DNA from: Bacteroidota bacterium | Lineage (GTDB): Bacteria > Bacteroidota > Bacteroidia > Chitinophagales > Chitinophagaceae | Assembly (NCBI GenBank): GCA_028875955.1 | Contig: JAGWTX010000009.1 | Location: 1-14,836, forward strand | Length of the DNA stretch: 14,836 nucleotides | Direction of reading: 5' to 3' | Shown here: piece by piece, positions 1 through 7,365 of the stretch | How positions within the stretch are numbered: position 1 is the stretch's first letter | Layout: the number at the start of each line of letters is the position of its first letter | Notes under the pieces: model-generated | What the model was told of the DNA's origin: nothing | Databases searched by the model: none | The model's input: only the letters and a program-made list of their open reading frames with translations | Made by a program: the position numbers and the translations under genes

Positions 1-289
1 TCATATGGGTTTCCTTACAGATCAGGGATTTTGATTTGGGTGAATAAATTCCCTGAAGCGAGGCTTTCCCATAAAACACGGTGGTCTTGTAGGAATAGGT
101 AACCCCATGTATGCTGTTATTGGAACTTTGTTCAATCTGGATCTCGTATTTATAGTTTTCTGTTCGGACCCCTTCCTGGTAAATCGCGCTGGATGAACTG
201 AAATAGCCCCGCCAAACCCCGGTTAATTTCTGGGATTGAGCCGGCAAAGAGAAGAGTAAAAGAATGAAAAGGGTCGAATTCAATCTCAT
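1..289 (-). CDS. Secreted hypothetical protein, N-terminal part only (runs off the left edge)
   Basis: An open frame begins at ATG 289-287 on the minus strand and stays open for 96 codons to the window edge, so the C-terminus is missing. Residues 1-20 look like a signal peptide: Arg near the start, a leucine-rich core (LFILLLF), then PAQSQ. The mature part opens with LTGVWRGYF, a start often seen in small secreted Bacteroidota proteins, followed by alternating polar and aromatic residues (YKYEIQIEQ, HGVTYSYKTTVFYG, ASLQGIYSP) that suggest beta strands. I do not recognise the family; a lipocalin-like beta barrel is possible but is only inference. It is divergent from thrS. A TAnnTTTG box lies only four bases before the ATG, so the message may be almost leaderless. 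Confidence 0.7.
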   Translation of the reverse strand, partial: MRLNSTLFILLLFSLPAQSQKLTGVWRGYFSSSSAIYQEGVRTENYKYEIQIEQSSNNSIHGVTYSYKTTVFYGKASLQGIYSPKSKSLICKETHM

Positions 290-293
290 GTTG

Positions 294-301
294 CAAATCT
301 A
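294..301 (-). promoter_or_regulatory. Possible -7 box of the leftmost minus-strand gene
   Basis: The minus strand reads TAGATTTG, an exact match to the Bacteroidota TAnnTTTG element, ending four bases before the ATG at 289. I see no TTTG -33 element at normal distance. If used, transcription would start at or just before the start codon. Chance match is quite possible. Confidence 0.3.
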
Positions 302-372
302 CACCCGTAAGATACTAAGCCCTGATAAAGAAGCGTTAAGGTTTCCCATTGAATTCCGCATTAACATAAGAA

Positions 373-399
373 TTTGCTTCTTTTAATTCTTTACTTTTG
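373..399 (+). promoter_or_regulatory. Probable promoter of thrS-infC
   Basis: TACTTTTG at 392-399 matches the Bacteroidota -7 consensus TAnnTTTG exactly, and TTTG at 373-376 could serve as the -33 element. The 15-base spacer is slightly shorter than the usual 17-23. Predicted initiation near 406 gives a leader of roughly 28 bases before the thrS ATG at 434. Confidence 0.5.
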
Positions 400-433
400 C
401 ATTCCCTAATAAAAGCGGACCACTTAGAATACT

Positions 434-2371
434 ATGATAAATATCAGTTTCCCGGATGGTGCGGTGCGTCAGTACGAAAATGGCGTTACTGCATTAGAAA
501 TCGCAAAATCTATCAGCGAAGGTTTGGCCAGAAAAGTACTCGCCGCCAGTGTAGACGGACAGGTATGGGATGCCACAAGACCCATCTACAAGGATGCGGC
601 ATTGAAATTACTCACCTGGAATGATCCGGAAGGTCAGAATACTTTTTGGCACTCTTCCGCCCACCTGATGGCAGAAGCCGTGGAATCCATTTATCCGGGT
701 GTGAAATTCTGGGTAGGCCCGGCTTTGGAAAAAGGTTTTTATTATGACATGGACCTGGGTGATAAGAAAATGACGGAAGAGGATCTGCTGGTTTTGGAAA
801 AGAAAATGAATGAACTGGCCAAAAAAGCCAGTCCCTATCAAAGAAAGGAAATCTCAAAATCGGATGCCATTTCCTATTTTTCTGAAAAGGGGGATGAGTA
901 CAAACTGGACCTTCTCCAGAATCTGCAGGACGGTGAGATCACTTTTTATTCCCAGGGCGGTTTTACAGATCTCTGCCGCGGGCCACATATACCGGATACG
1001 GGTTTTATCAAAGCCATCAAGCTAACAGGCATCTCAGGTGCTTATTGGAAAGGAGATGAAAAAAATAAGATGCTCACCCGTGTCTATGGGATCACATTCC
1101 CCAATCAGAAAGAATTGGATGAATATCTCCTGATGCTCGAGGAAGCCAAAAAAAGAGACCACCGCAAACTGGGGAAAGAACTGGGTATTTATACCATGAA
1201 TGATGATATCGGCCCCGGTTTGATCCTTTGGATGCCGAACGGTACGGTTATTATCGAAGAGCTGGAAAAACTGGCCAAGGAAACAGAACTGGAAGGTGGG
1301 TATAAGCGTGTGGTTACCCCGCATATTGCCAAGGAAAATCTATATCTGACCAGCGGTCACCTGCCTTATTATGCAGATAGCATGTTCCCACCCATGGAAA
1401 TGGATGGGGAGAAATATTATCTCAAGGCCATGAACTGCCCGCATCACCATAAAATTTATGACGCAGAACCCAAGAGTTACCGGGACCTGCCTTACCGGTT
1501 GGCTGAATATGGTACCTGTTACCGGTATGAGCAGAGTGGTGAATTATTCGGTTTGATGCGTGTACGTTGCCTGCACATGAATGATGCCCATATCTATTGT
1601 TCCAAAGAACAGTTCAGGCAGGAGTTCAAGGCGGTGAACGATATGTATCTGAAATATTTCGAGATTTTCGGGATCGACAAATATGTGATGCGATTATCCC
1701 TGCATGATCCGGAAAAACTGGGTCAGAAATATATCAATGAACCCGAACTCTGGCTGGAAACGGAAGAAATGGTCAGGAATGTGTTGATCGAAACCGGTGT
1801 TCCCTTTGTGGAAGTGAAAGGGGAGGGTGCTTTTTACGGACCCAAGATCGATGTACAGATCTGGAGCGCTATTGGAAGGGAATTTACCCTGGCCACCAAC
1901 CAGGTGGATTTTGCACAACCCCGGAGTTTTCATCTGACTTTCACCAACAAGGAAAATACACCTGAAATCCCCCTGATCATTCACCGCGCCCCGTTGGGTA
2001 CGCATGAAAGATTTATCGGGTTCCTGCTGGAACATTATGCGGGTAAGTTCCCGGTATGGCTGGCACCCCTGCAGGCCAGGATTCTGCCGATCAGTGACAA
2101 GTTTATGGATTATGCTGTTGCTGTTCAGGCGAAGCTCAGAAAGGCAGGCGTCCGGGTGGAAATTGACGACCGTCAGGAAAAGATCGGGAAAAAGATCCGT
2201 GAAACAGAACTGATGCGGGTGCCTTATATGCTGGTGGTAGGGGAAAAGGAAATGAACGAAAACCAGTTGTCCGTTCGCCGGCAGGGTAAGGGCGACCTGG
2301 GAACCCAGGGGGTGGATGCCTTCCTGGAAATGATCACCGATGAAATTCAAAAACGTAAATCAGGCGAATAG
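434..2371 (+). CDS. thrS: Threonine--tRNA ligase
   Basis: Cytoplasmic class II aminoacyl-tRNA synthetase that charges tRNA-Thr with threonine using ATP. At 645 residues it has the full bacterial length. Domains in order: TGS domain (about 1-60); second additional/editing domain with the HSSAH motif (His73, His77) and CRGPH (Cys181, His185), which hydrolyses Ser-tRNA-Thr in this family; class II catalytic core (about 245-535); C-terminal anticodon-binding domain (about 540-640). The three zinc ligands expected for threonine recognition are visible: Cys335 in MNCPHHH, His386 in MNDAH and His517 in IHRAP. Motif 2 is RYEQSGELFGLMRVR (364-378). The ATG at 434 begins directly with the TGS domain and no in-frame start extends it. 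infC follows after 54 bases with no terminator between, so the two are probably cotranscribed. Confidence 0.98.
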   Translation: MINISFPDGAVRQYENGVTALEIAKSISEGLARKVLAASVDGQVWDATRPIYKDAALKLLTWNDPEGQNTFWHSSAHLMAEAVESIYPGVKFWVGPALEKGFYYDMDLGDKKMTEEDLLVLEKKMNELAKKASPYQRKEISKSDAISYFSEKGDEYKLDLLQNLQDGEITFYSQGGFTDLCRGPHIPDTGFIKAIKLTGISGAYWKGDEKNKMLTRVYGITFPNQKELDEYLLMLEEAKKRDHRKLGKELGIYTMNDDIGPGLILWMPNGTVIIEELEKLAKETELEGGYKRVVTPHIAKENLYLTSGHLPYYADSMFPPMEMDGEKYYLKAMNCPHHHKIYDAEPKSYRDLPYRLAEYGTCYRYEQSGELFGLMRVRCLHMNDAHIYCSKEQFRQEFKAVNDMYLKYFEIFGIDKYVMRLSLHDPEKLGQKYINEPELWLETEEMVRNVLIETGVPFVEVKGEGAFYGPKIDVQIWSAIGREFTLATNQVDFAQPRSFHLTFTNKENTPEIPLIIHRAPLGTHERFIGFLLEHYAGKFPVWLAPLQARILPISDKFMDYAVAVQAKLRKAGVRVEIDDRQEKIGKKIRETELMRVPYMLVVGEKEMNENQLSVRRQGKGDLGTQGVDAFLEMITDEIQKRKSGE

Positions 2372-2425
2372 TCGCCAATATGTATATCTTTAACAACAAA
2401 TCAATTATTCACTAAACAAGTTTTA

Positions 2426-3001
2426 ATGGCATTACCACCACGAGGGGGCGGAAGATTTAATCCCAGGTTTAACAGGCAGCCGGAGCCTGAACATCGTATT
2501 AACGAAAGAATTCGGGTTACACAGGTTCGATTGGTAGGCGACAATGTTACCGTTGGCGTTTATTCCACAATGGAAGCTTTAAAAATTGCCCAGGAGCAGG
2601 AACTGGATCTTGTGGAAATATCCCCCACAGCCGATCCGCCTGTTTGTAAGGTGATCGACTATAAAAAATTCTTATACGAGAAGAAAAAGAAGGAAAAGGA
2701 AATGAAGGCCAATTCCAAGCAAAGCGAAGTGAAAGAGATCCGCTTTACGCCTGGAACCGACGACCATGATTTCGATTTTAAAGCCAAACATGCCGAGAAA
2801 TTCCTGAAAGAAGGCAATAAGGTGAAAGCCTATGTTCAGTTCAAGGGACGTGCCATCATGTTCCAGGACAGGGGACAGCTGCTTTTGCTGAAATTTGCAG
2901 AAAGACTGGGCGAATCCGGGGTACTGGAAAGCATGCCCAAACTGGAAGGAAAAAGGATGTTTGCAATTTTTACTCCGAAAACCGGTAAGAAAAAAGCATA
3001 G
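2426..3001 (+). CDS. infC: Translation initiation factor IF-3
   Basis: IF-3 binds the 30S subunit, prevents premature joining of 50S and monitors start-codon and initiator-tRNA choice. The 191 residues give the normal two-domain form: an N-terminal domain starting at RINERIRVTQVRLVG (about 24-90), a lysine-rich helical linker (about 86-110, with YEKKKKEKEMK), and a C-terminal alpha/beta domain (about 110-187) with VKEIRFTPGTDDHDFDFK and the late KLEGKRMFAIFTPK. The basic, proline- and glycine-rich N-terminal tail (MALPPRGGGRFNPRFNRQPEP) is ahead of the family core. The start here is ATG, not the rare AUU used by enterobacterial infC for autoregulation, so that control is not evident. The gene follows thrS and ends at a strong terminator, so it does not obviously share a transcript with rpmI. 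Confidence 0.97.
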   Translation: MALPPRGGGRFNPRFNRQPEPEHRINERIRVTQVRLVGDNVTVGVYSTMEALKIAQEQELDLVEISPTADPPVCKVIDYKKFLYEKKKKEKEMKANSKQSEVKEIRFTPGTDDHDFDFKAKHAEKFLKEGNKVKAYVQFKGRAIMFQDRGQLLLLKFAERLGESGVLESMPKLEGKRMFAIFTPKTGKKKA

Positions 3002-3017
3002 ATCATTCCCCATAAGG

Positions 3018-3051
3018 AAAGCAATGGCCAAGGTCATTGCTTTTTTATTTT
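3018..3051 (+). terminator. Intrinsic terminator after infC
   Basis: A perfect 9-bp stem, AAAGCAATG (3018-3026) with CATTGCTTT (3035-3043), can add one or two inner pairs and is followed by a T-rich run (TTTATTTTA). It lies 16 bases after the infC stop and should end the thrS-infC transcript. Confidence 0.85.
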
Positions 3052-3190
3052 ATTGAATATCAGCTATTTACACAGAATTTGGACGGTGCCATTTCAAAAA
3101 TGGGTATACTTTTTAATGGTAACTGGGTTCGAGGTATCGGGAGGAGACGGAAAAACGCAAAAATCTCATGGTAGATTCAGCAGCGATTCT

Positions 3191-3198
3191 TACCTTTG
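3191..3198 (+). promoter_or_regulatory. Probable -7 box of the rpmI-rplT transcript
   Basis: TACCTTTG matches TAnnTTTG exactly. It is the only exact match I see in the gap between the infC terminator and rpmI. I see no clear TTTG -33 element. Initiation near 3205 would give an unusually long leader of about 90 bases before the rpmI start. Confidence 0.5.
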
Positions 3199-3201
3199 CC
3201 A

Positions 3202-3295
3202 TCCGAAAAAATCGGACCATTTCCCGTAAGGCTCAACAAGTGTCCCGTCTGTACAGGACCGCCAGCAGGGTGTAATCTTCAAGAGATTATTTTTT
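3202..3295 (+). promoter_or_regulatory. Candidate structured 5' leader of rpmI-rplT
   Basis: The stretch between the -7 box and the rpmI ATG contains small perfect hairpins: TCCGA (3202-3206) with TCGGA (3212-3216) around an A5 loop; a CTGTACAG palindrome at about 3249-3256 inside a possible GTCC/GGAC stem; and AATCT (3274-3278) with AGATT (3284-3288), ending just before the start. Ribosomal protein L20 represses its own operon through leader RNA in other bacteria, so a similar role is plausible here. I did not match it to any named leader family, and it could be unstructured. Confidence 0.3.
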
Positions 3296-3496
3296 ATGCC
3301 AAAAGTAAAAACAAACTCAAGCGCGAAAAAACGCTTCAAAGTTACCGGCACAGGTGAGATCAGCTTCCAGAAAGCTTTCAAACGTCACATTCTGACCAAG
3401 AAATCCAAAAAACGCAAAAGAGCCATGAGACAAAAAGGTTTGGTGAGTGCACCCAACAAAGATTTCGTGCTTCGTTTATTACGTTTAAAAGGATAA
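3296..3496 (+). CDS. rpmI: 50S ribosomal protein L35 (bL35)
   Basis: Small basic protein of the large ribosomal subunit. The 66 residues match the usual bL35 length of about 65. The family signature is clear: MPKVKTNSSAKKRFKVTGTG at the start, then a Lys/Arg-rich centre (HILTKKSKKRKRAMRQKG, about 31-48) that contacts 23S rRNA, and a short C-terminal helix. No Shine-Dalgarno sequence precedes the ATG; the preceding bases are a T-rich run. It is followed after 66 bases by rplT, with no terminator between, so the pair forms one unit as in nearly all bacteria. Unlike in enterobacteria, an intrinsic terminator separates this pair from infC. Confidence 0.97.
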   Translation: MPKVKTNSSAKKRFKVTGTGEISFQKAFKRHILTKKSKKRKRAMRQKGLVSAPNKDFVLRLLRLKG

Positions 3497-3562
3497 TAAG
3501 GATCCCAAACCTGATCAAATCATCTACACACCAGCTGGTAAACAGCTTCAAAAAATTATAGT

Positions 3563-3907
3563 ATGCCACGTTCAAAAAATGCAGTAGCATCAAGAGCCAG
3601 GAGAAAAAATATCCTGAAACAAGCCAAAGGTTATTACGGTAAGCGTAAAAACGTATATACCGTTGCCAAAAATATTGTTGAGAAAGGAATGACCTACAGT
3701 TATGTAGGCCGTAAACTGAAAAAGCGCGAATACCGCCAGCTTTGGATCGCACGTATCAACGCTGCCGTTCGCGCAGAAGGTATGACCTACAGCCAGTTTA
3801 TCAATAAACTCAGCACAAAAGGCATCGATCTGAACCGTAAAGTGCTGGCTGATCTGGCTATGAATGAGCCAGCCAGTTTCAAGGCCCTGGTGGATTCTGT
3901 AAAATAA
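3563..3907 (+). CDS. rplT: 50S ribosomal protein L20 (bL20)
   Basis: Large-subunit assembly protein that binds 23S rRNA early; in several bacteria it also represses its own operon by binding leader RNA. The 114 residues match the family. The long basic N-terminal extension (MPRSKNAVASRARRKNILKQ, then AKGYYGKRKNVYTVAKN) precedes the helical globular part with YRQLWIARINAAVRAEGMTYSQFI (about 58-81) and a C-terminal segment KVLADLAMNEPASFKALVDSVK. The ATG at 3563 gives the canonical MPRSKN start. A strong terminator follows the stop by about 22 bases and closes the operon. Confidence 0.98.
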   Translation: MPRSKNAVASRARRKNILKQAKGYYGKRKNVYTVAKNIVEKGMTYSYVGRKLKKREYRQLWIARINAAVRAEGMTYSQFINKLSTKGIDLNRKVLADLAMNEPASFKALVDSVK

Positions 3908-3929
3908 AATCCCGCTCGGAAAAAAGACT

Positions 3930-3963
3930 AACCGGTGTTCTTTGCTAGACACCGGTTTTTTTT
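3930..3963 (+). terminator. Intrinsic terminator after rplT
   Basis: AACCGGTGT (3930-3938) and ACACCGGTT (3949-3957) form a perfect 9-bp stem with a 10-base loop, followed by an uninterrupted T run to 3963. It ends the rpmI-rplT transcript and insulates the downstream decarboxylase gene. Confidence 0.9.
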
Positions 3964-3986
3964 ATGTGCAGAACTGTACAAACAAC

Positions 3987-3994
3987 TATTTTTG
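3987..3994 (+). promoter_or_regulatory. Probable -7 box of the decarboxylase gene
   Basis: TATTTTTG is an exact TAnnTTTG match, placed between the rplT terminator and the ATG at 4041. It predicts a leader of about 40 bases. No convincing TTTG -33 element is visible. Confidence 0.5.
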
Positions 3995-4040
3995 TGCAGC
4001 AAATTTTGCCTTAGCTAACCGTTTAATAGTAAACAAGTAA

Positions 4041-5471
4041 ATGAACAACACCTATACTTCGCTGGTTAACCAGACTTTCCATTTCCCGCAAGAAGGTTTC
4101 GACCAGAATGATGAAGGTTATCTCAGGTTTAATGGTCTTGATCTGAAAACTCTGATCGATAAGTACGGAACACCGATGAAACTTACCTATCTCCCCAAGA
4201 TCGGTATGCAGATCAATAAGGCAAAATCCATGTTTGAGGCGGCTTTTAAAAAGCACAAATATGAAGGGGAGTACTTCTATTGCTACTGCACCAAAAGTTC
4301 GCATTTTTCATTTATCGTGGAAGAAGCGCTCAAACACAATATCCATCTGGAAACCTCCTATGCCTACGATATTGAGATCATCAATCGCCTGTACCAGCGC
4401 AGGAAGATCAACAAGGAGACCTATATTATCTGCAATGGCTATAAGCAGAAAAACTATACCTCAAGAATCGCCAAACTGATCAATACCGGTTTTAAAAACG
4501 TGATCCCCATTCTGGATAACAAGGAAGAATTACTCGCCTACAAGAAATCTGTAAAACAACCTTTCCGGCTGGGTATACGGGTGGCAGCAGAAGAAGAGCC
4601 GAATTTCCCTTTTTATACATCCCGGCTGGGGATCCGTGCAAAAGATATTCTGGAATTCTATGTTGATGAAATCGAAGGATACGAAGAGAAGTTCCAGCTG
4701 AAAATGCTGCATATTTTCCTGAACAAGGGCATCAAGGACGATATTTATTACTGGTCAGAACTGAATAAGATCATCAACCTGTATTGCCAGTTGAAAAAAA
4801 TCTGCCCGGAACTGGATTCCATCAATATCGGTGGTGGTTTTCCCATCAAACATTCCCTTGGTTTCGAGTATGATTACCAGTTTATGATCAATGAGATCGT
4901 AAGCAATATCAAGAAAGCCTGTAAGAAAGCCAAAGTGCCCATGCCCAATATCTATACTGAATTCGGCAGTTTTACCGTAGGGGAAAGCATGGCGCATATC
5001 TATAGTGTGATCGGTCAGAAAATCCAGAACGACAAAGAGTGCTGGTATATGATCGATTCCTCCTTTATCACCACCCTGCCGGATACCTGGGGGATCGGGG
5101 AGAAATTTCTGATGTTGCCGGTAAATAAATGGGATAACGAATATCAGCGGGTCGTACTCGGTGGCATTACCTGCGACAGCCACGACTATTATGATTCCGA
5201 AGAGCATATCAACGAAGTGTTTCTTCCCAAAATCGCTTCCCCGGATCCCAAGGATGAAGCGGATAACAAGGAACCCCTGTATGTCGGCTTTTTTCATACC
5301 GGAGCTTACCAGGACCAGATCAGTGGCTATGGTGGAATCAAGCATTGTCTGATCCCATCCCCCAAACACGTGATTGTGGAAGAGGATAAGAATGGTAAGC
5401 TGGTGGACTGGGTCTACGCCAAAGAACAGACGGCACAAAGCATGTTGAAAATACTGGGTTATTTGCGGTAA
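4041..5471 (+). CDS. Fold-III PLP-dependent decarboxylase, probable arginine decarboxylase (speA-like)
   Basis: Member of the Orn/DAP/Arg decarboxylase group 2 family: an alanine-racemase-type PLP barrel (about 45-320) followed by a C-terminal beta domain. Close Bacteroidota relatives are usually annotated as arginine decarboxylase, which makes agmatine for polyamine synthesis; the substrate cannot be read from the sequence. Visible landmarks: Lys85 in YCYCTKSSH, the expected Schiff-base lysine; the GGG phosphate loop at 264-266 (INIGGGFPI); Cys378-Asp379-Ser380 in TCDSHD, matching the catalytic CDS motif; and Gly421-Ala422-Tyr423 in HTGAYQ, matching the conserved GAY. The usual EPGR motif appears as TEFGS (306-310), with serine in place of arginine. 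At 476 residues it is much shorter than enterobacterial SpeA (over 600). It stands alone after the rplT terminator and converges on the glycosyltransferase with an 18-bp gap. Confidence 0.85.
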   Translation: MNNTYTSLVNQTFHFPQEGFDQNDEGYLRFNGLDLKTLIDKYGTPMKLTYLPKIGMQINKAKSMFEAAFKKHKYEGEYFYCYCTKSSHFSFIVEEALKHNIHLETSYAYDIEIINRLYQRRKINKETYIICNGYKQKNYTSRIAKLINTGFKNVIPILDNKEELLAYKKSVKQPFRLGIRVAAEEEPNFPFYTSRLGIRAKDILEFYVDEIEGYEEKFQLKMLHIFLNKGIKDDIYYWSELNKIINLYCQLKKICPELDSINIGGGFPIKHSLGFEYDYQFMINEIVSNIKKACKKAKVPMPNIYTEFGSFTVGESMAHIYSVIGQKIQNDKECWYMIDSSFITTLPDTWGIGEKFLMLPVNKWDNEYQRVVLGGITCDSHDYYDSEEHINEVFLPKIASPDPKDEADNKEPLYVGFFHTGAYQDQISGYGGIKHCLIPSPKHVIVEEDKNGKLVDWVYAKEQTAQSMLKILGYLR

Positions 5472-5489
5472 TCACGCTGCGGGTCATGT

Positions 5490-6662
5490 TTAACGCTTCC
5501 GGTCCGCTTTTTCCCAAATGGCCGATTGTTCCCCCTTTAGATAACGGTATGCACCGGCGATCATGGCATAGTGCATGATACAGAAATAACAGGGGGCGAA
5601 CAGCCATTTCCTGTGGGTTGATCTGTTTCTGAAAAGATAGCCCAGCACCGCTACTATATAAAAAAGGCATTGCGCCAAAACCAACCAGCGCACAAAAAAA
5701 TTCCCCTTGTCGAGAAGGGTTTCGCAGACTGATAATATAGCAACCGCAATCAGCAAATAGGGAACAAATGCCCATCGGAGGATTCTTCTGGAGAAGTATT
5801 GGAAAAATAAAACCGGTGTCCGGATCGGGTTAATAAGCGGACGTAATCGCTGCATGGACTGCCAGGCACCAGCGGCAATCCTGGTTTTTCTTTTCAGCTC
5901 TTCCTCCAAGGTGGGAGATGCGGGTTCAGTGGCAAATGCGCCGGCTTCATAGGCTATCCGGTATCCGCGGGCTGCCATCTGCATCGACTGCATAAAATCA
6001 TCCAGTAAACAGTCCGGGGGTAAAGCCTGATACAGCGATGTCCGGAAGGCAACCAGTTCTCCGGCAGCCCCCACACAACTATATAATCTTGCATCCAGTT
6101 GCTTGACCCAGGATTCATATTGCCAGTATAATTGTTCACCGGAACCGCTTGCATTGTCTTTCTGGTGTTGCTGGATTCTTTTTTCCCCGGCAACACAGGC
6201 GATACGGGAATCAGAAAAATGACGGACGATATTTTGTAAGGCAGCTGCGTTCAATAAGGTATTGGCATCGGAAAAAATGACCAGTTCCGTTGTCACAGAT
6301 TCCATGGCCCGGTTTTCTGCTGCGGTCTTACCCTTCCGTAAAGGTTGGTGTAGACAGGTGATATCTGGATGGCGCTTTACGATTTCCTGTGAGTTATCGG
6401 TAGAACCATCGGTTATAAAAAGTAAGTTGAGGGAGTCTTTGGGATAATCCAGTTCCCTGCAGTTGGCAATCTTTTTTTCCAATAGCGGTGCCTCGTTGTA
6501 ACAGGGGACCACAAGGGTTATCGAAGGCAGAATTGGGGAGGGTTGGGGTGTGCTGGCTTTTTGCAGACTGTTTCGAAGCTGTATCCAAATCCAAATCAGG
6601 AATGGATAACCGATAAAACTATACAGAATGATGCCCAGGGAGACCAATATTGCTAGATTCAT
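5490..6662 (-). CDS. Membrane-bound family 2 glycosyltransferase
   Basis: Processive-type GT2 enzyme that transfers a sugar from a nucleotide-sugar donor on the cytoplasmic face, probably for envelope or exopolysaccharide. An N-terminal membrane helix (about 3-28) precedes the GT-A domain starting at ITLVVPCYNE (48-57). Expected residues are present: Asp85 in ITDGST, SDAN at 131-134 (the DxD-like site, Asp132), GAAGEL near 198-203, Asp221-Asp222 as the probable catalytic acid region, and KRKTRIAAGAW (257-267) in the place of the QxxRW acceptor motif, with Trp267 retained. Two or three C-terminal helices follow (about 295-312, 322-345, 352-372). At 390 residues this is the IcaA-like architecture. 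No polysaccharide cluster surrounds it, so donor and product are unknown. The gene converges on the decarboxylase with no terminator between. Confidence 0.88.
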   Translation of the reverse strand: MNLAILVSLGIILYSFIGYPFLIWIWIQLRNSLQKASTPQPSPILPSITLVVPCYNEAPLLEKKIANCRELDYPKDSLNLLFITDGSTDNSQEIVKRHPDITCLHQPLRKGKTAAENRAMESVTTELVIFSDANTLLNAAALQNIVRHFSDSRIACVAGEKRIQQHQKDNASGSGEQLYWQYESWVKQLDARLYSCVGAAGELVAFRTSLYQALPPDCLLDDFMQSMQMAARGYRIAYEAGAFATEPASPTLEEELKRKTRIAAGAWQSMQRLRPLINPIRTPVLFFQYFSRRILRWAFVPYLLIAVAILSVCETLLDKGNFFVRWLVLAQCLFYIVAVLGYLFRNRSTHRKWLFAPCYFCIMHYAMIAGAYRYLKGEQSAIWEKADRKR

Positions 6663-6909
6663 ACAGGTTGGATCGGGTTCTCTGATGACAAGTTAGGATT
6701 TGCACTCCAATTAATCAGGAAACCCATCCCTTCTTTCAGGGTTACCGCTAAAAGCGTTTTTCAGCGATCTTAACAGTTTGCCATCCTACTTGGGATGAAA
6801 GGTACGGCAAGAGTTTGCGATTTTTCGTATTGTTGTACAAAGCGTTTGATGAAGCCGGCGGGAAAGGCCTCCAACAAGTTTTTTAACGGGAAATAAAAAT
6901 AATGGAAAG

Positions 6910-7365
6910 ATGAAAAAACATATCGGCTTTGTTCTTATTTGTATGATCAGTACAGGTTACCTGCATGCACAGACTGCAGAAGATTCTGTAAAAATTGCGA
7001 TCGGACAGTTCTTTACTTACTTGCGAAATTCAGATAGCAAAGGGATCCTTTCCTGTTTTACGGATAGTGCTATCCTGCAAACCATTGCCCGGGATAAGGA
7101 AGGGGAGGCCGTTGTGAAAAATGAAAAAATTGCAGATTTCGCCACACTGGTCGGAACCATTCCCAAACTGGCAGCAGATGAAAGGATCGTTTTCGATTTT
7201 GTAAAGGTTGACGGCCCGCTCGCCACCGCCTGGACGCCGTTTAAGTTTTATTATAACGGGGTATTCAGTCATTGCGGCGTCAATTCATTCCAGATGATCC
7301 GGATCAGGGGTCAATGGAAAATTCATTTCCTGATAGACACCCGGCGAAAACAGGCCTGTGATTAG
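6910..7365 (+). CDS. Secreted NTF2/SnoaL-like small protein
   Basis: A 151-residue protein with a clear signal peptide: MKKHIGFVLICMISTGYLHA, cleavage probably before Gln21. The mature part fits the cone-shaped NTF2/SnoaL fold: an N-terminal helix (DSVKIAIGQFFTYLRN), a short loop region (ILSCFTDSAILQTI), then strands ending in WTPFKFYYNGVFSHCGVNSF (108-127) and WKIHFLIDTRR (136-146). Such proteins in Bacteroidota are annotated as nuclear transport factor 2 family or SnoaL-like; no catalytic role can be assigned, and the domain is often non-enzymatic. An upstream ATG at 6902 closes after three codons, so 6910 is the start. Its stop codon overlaps that of the convergent membrane-protein gene within four bases. 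I see no exact TAnnTTTG promoter; TATTGTTG at 6828-6835 is a one-mismatch candidate. Confidence 0.75.
   Translation: MKKHIGFVLICMISTGYLHAQTAEDSVKIAIGQFFTYLRNSDSKGILSCFTDSAILQTIARDKEGEAVVKNEKIADFATLVGTIPKLAADERIVFDFVKVDGPLATAWTPFKFYYNGVFSHCGVNSFQMIRIRGQWKIHFLIDTRRKQACD

Noticed and set aside
1694..2350. A 218-codon open frame antisense to thrS, and a 227-codon one antisense to the decarboxylase at 4755-5438.
   Set aside because: Both are shadows of strongly supported genes; their translations are rich in His, Phe and Gln and show no domain.
3052..3061. The 10-mer TTGAATATCA occurs after the infC terminator and again at 12009-12018 after the Lgt-type terminator.
   Set aside because: Two copies of an AT-rich 10-mer in about 15 kb, without flanking similarity, do not support a repeat family.
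3100..3174. A 24-codon ATG frame encoding a very basic, Trp-containing peptide in the infC-rpmI gap.
   Set aside because: It lies upstream of the predicted rpmI start of transcription, has no ribosome-binding signal, and is too short to support without conservation.
6746..6761. A small hairpin CGCT-AAA-AGCG followed by T5 downstream of no plus-strand gene.
   Set aside because: The stem is only 4 bp and it lies upstream of both flanking genes, where no transcript needs ending.
6770..6934. A 54-codon open frame on the minus strand between the glycosyltransferase and the NTF2-like gene, with protein-like composition (for example NLLEAFPAGFIKRFVQQYEK).
   Set aside because: It has no start codon near its beginning, overlaps the signal-peptide region of the NTF2-like gene in antisense, and matches no family I recognise. 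A chance open frame or an old remnant cannot be told apart.
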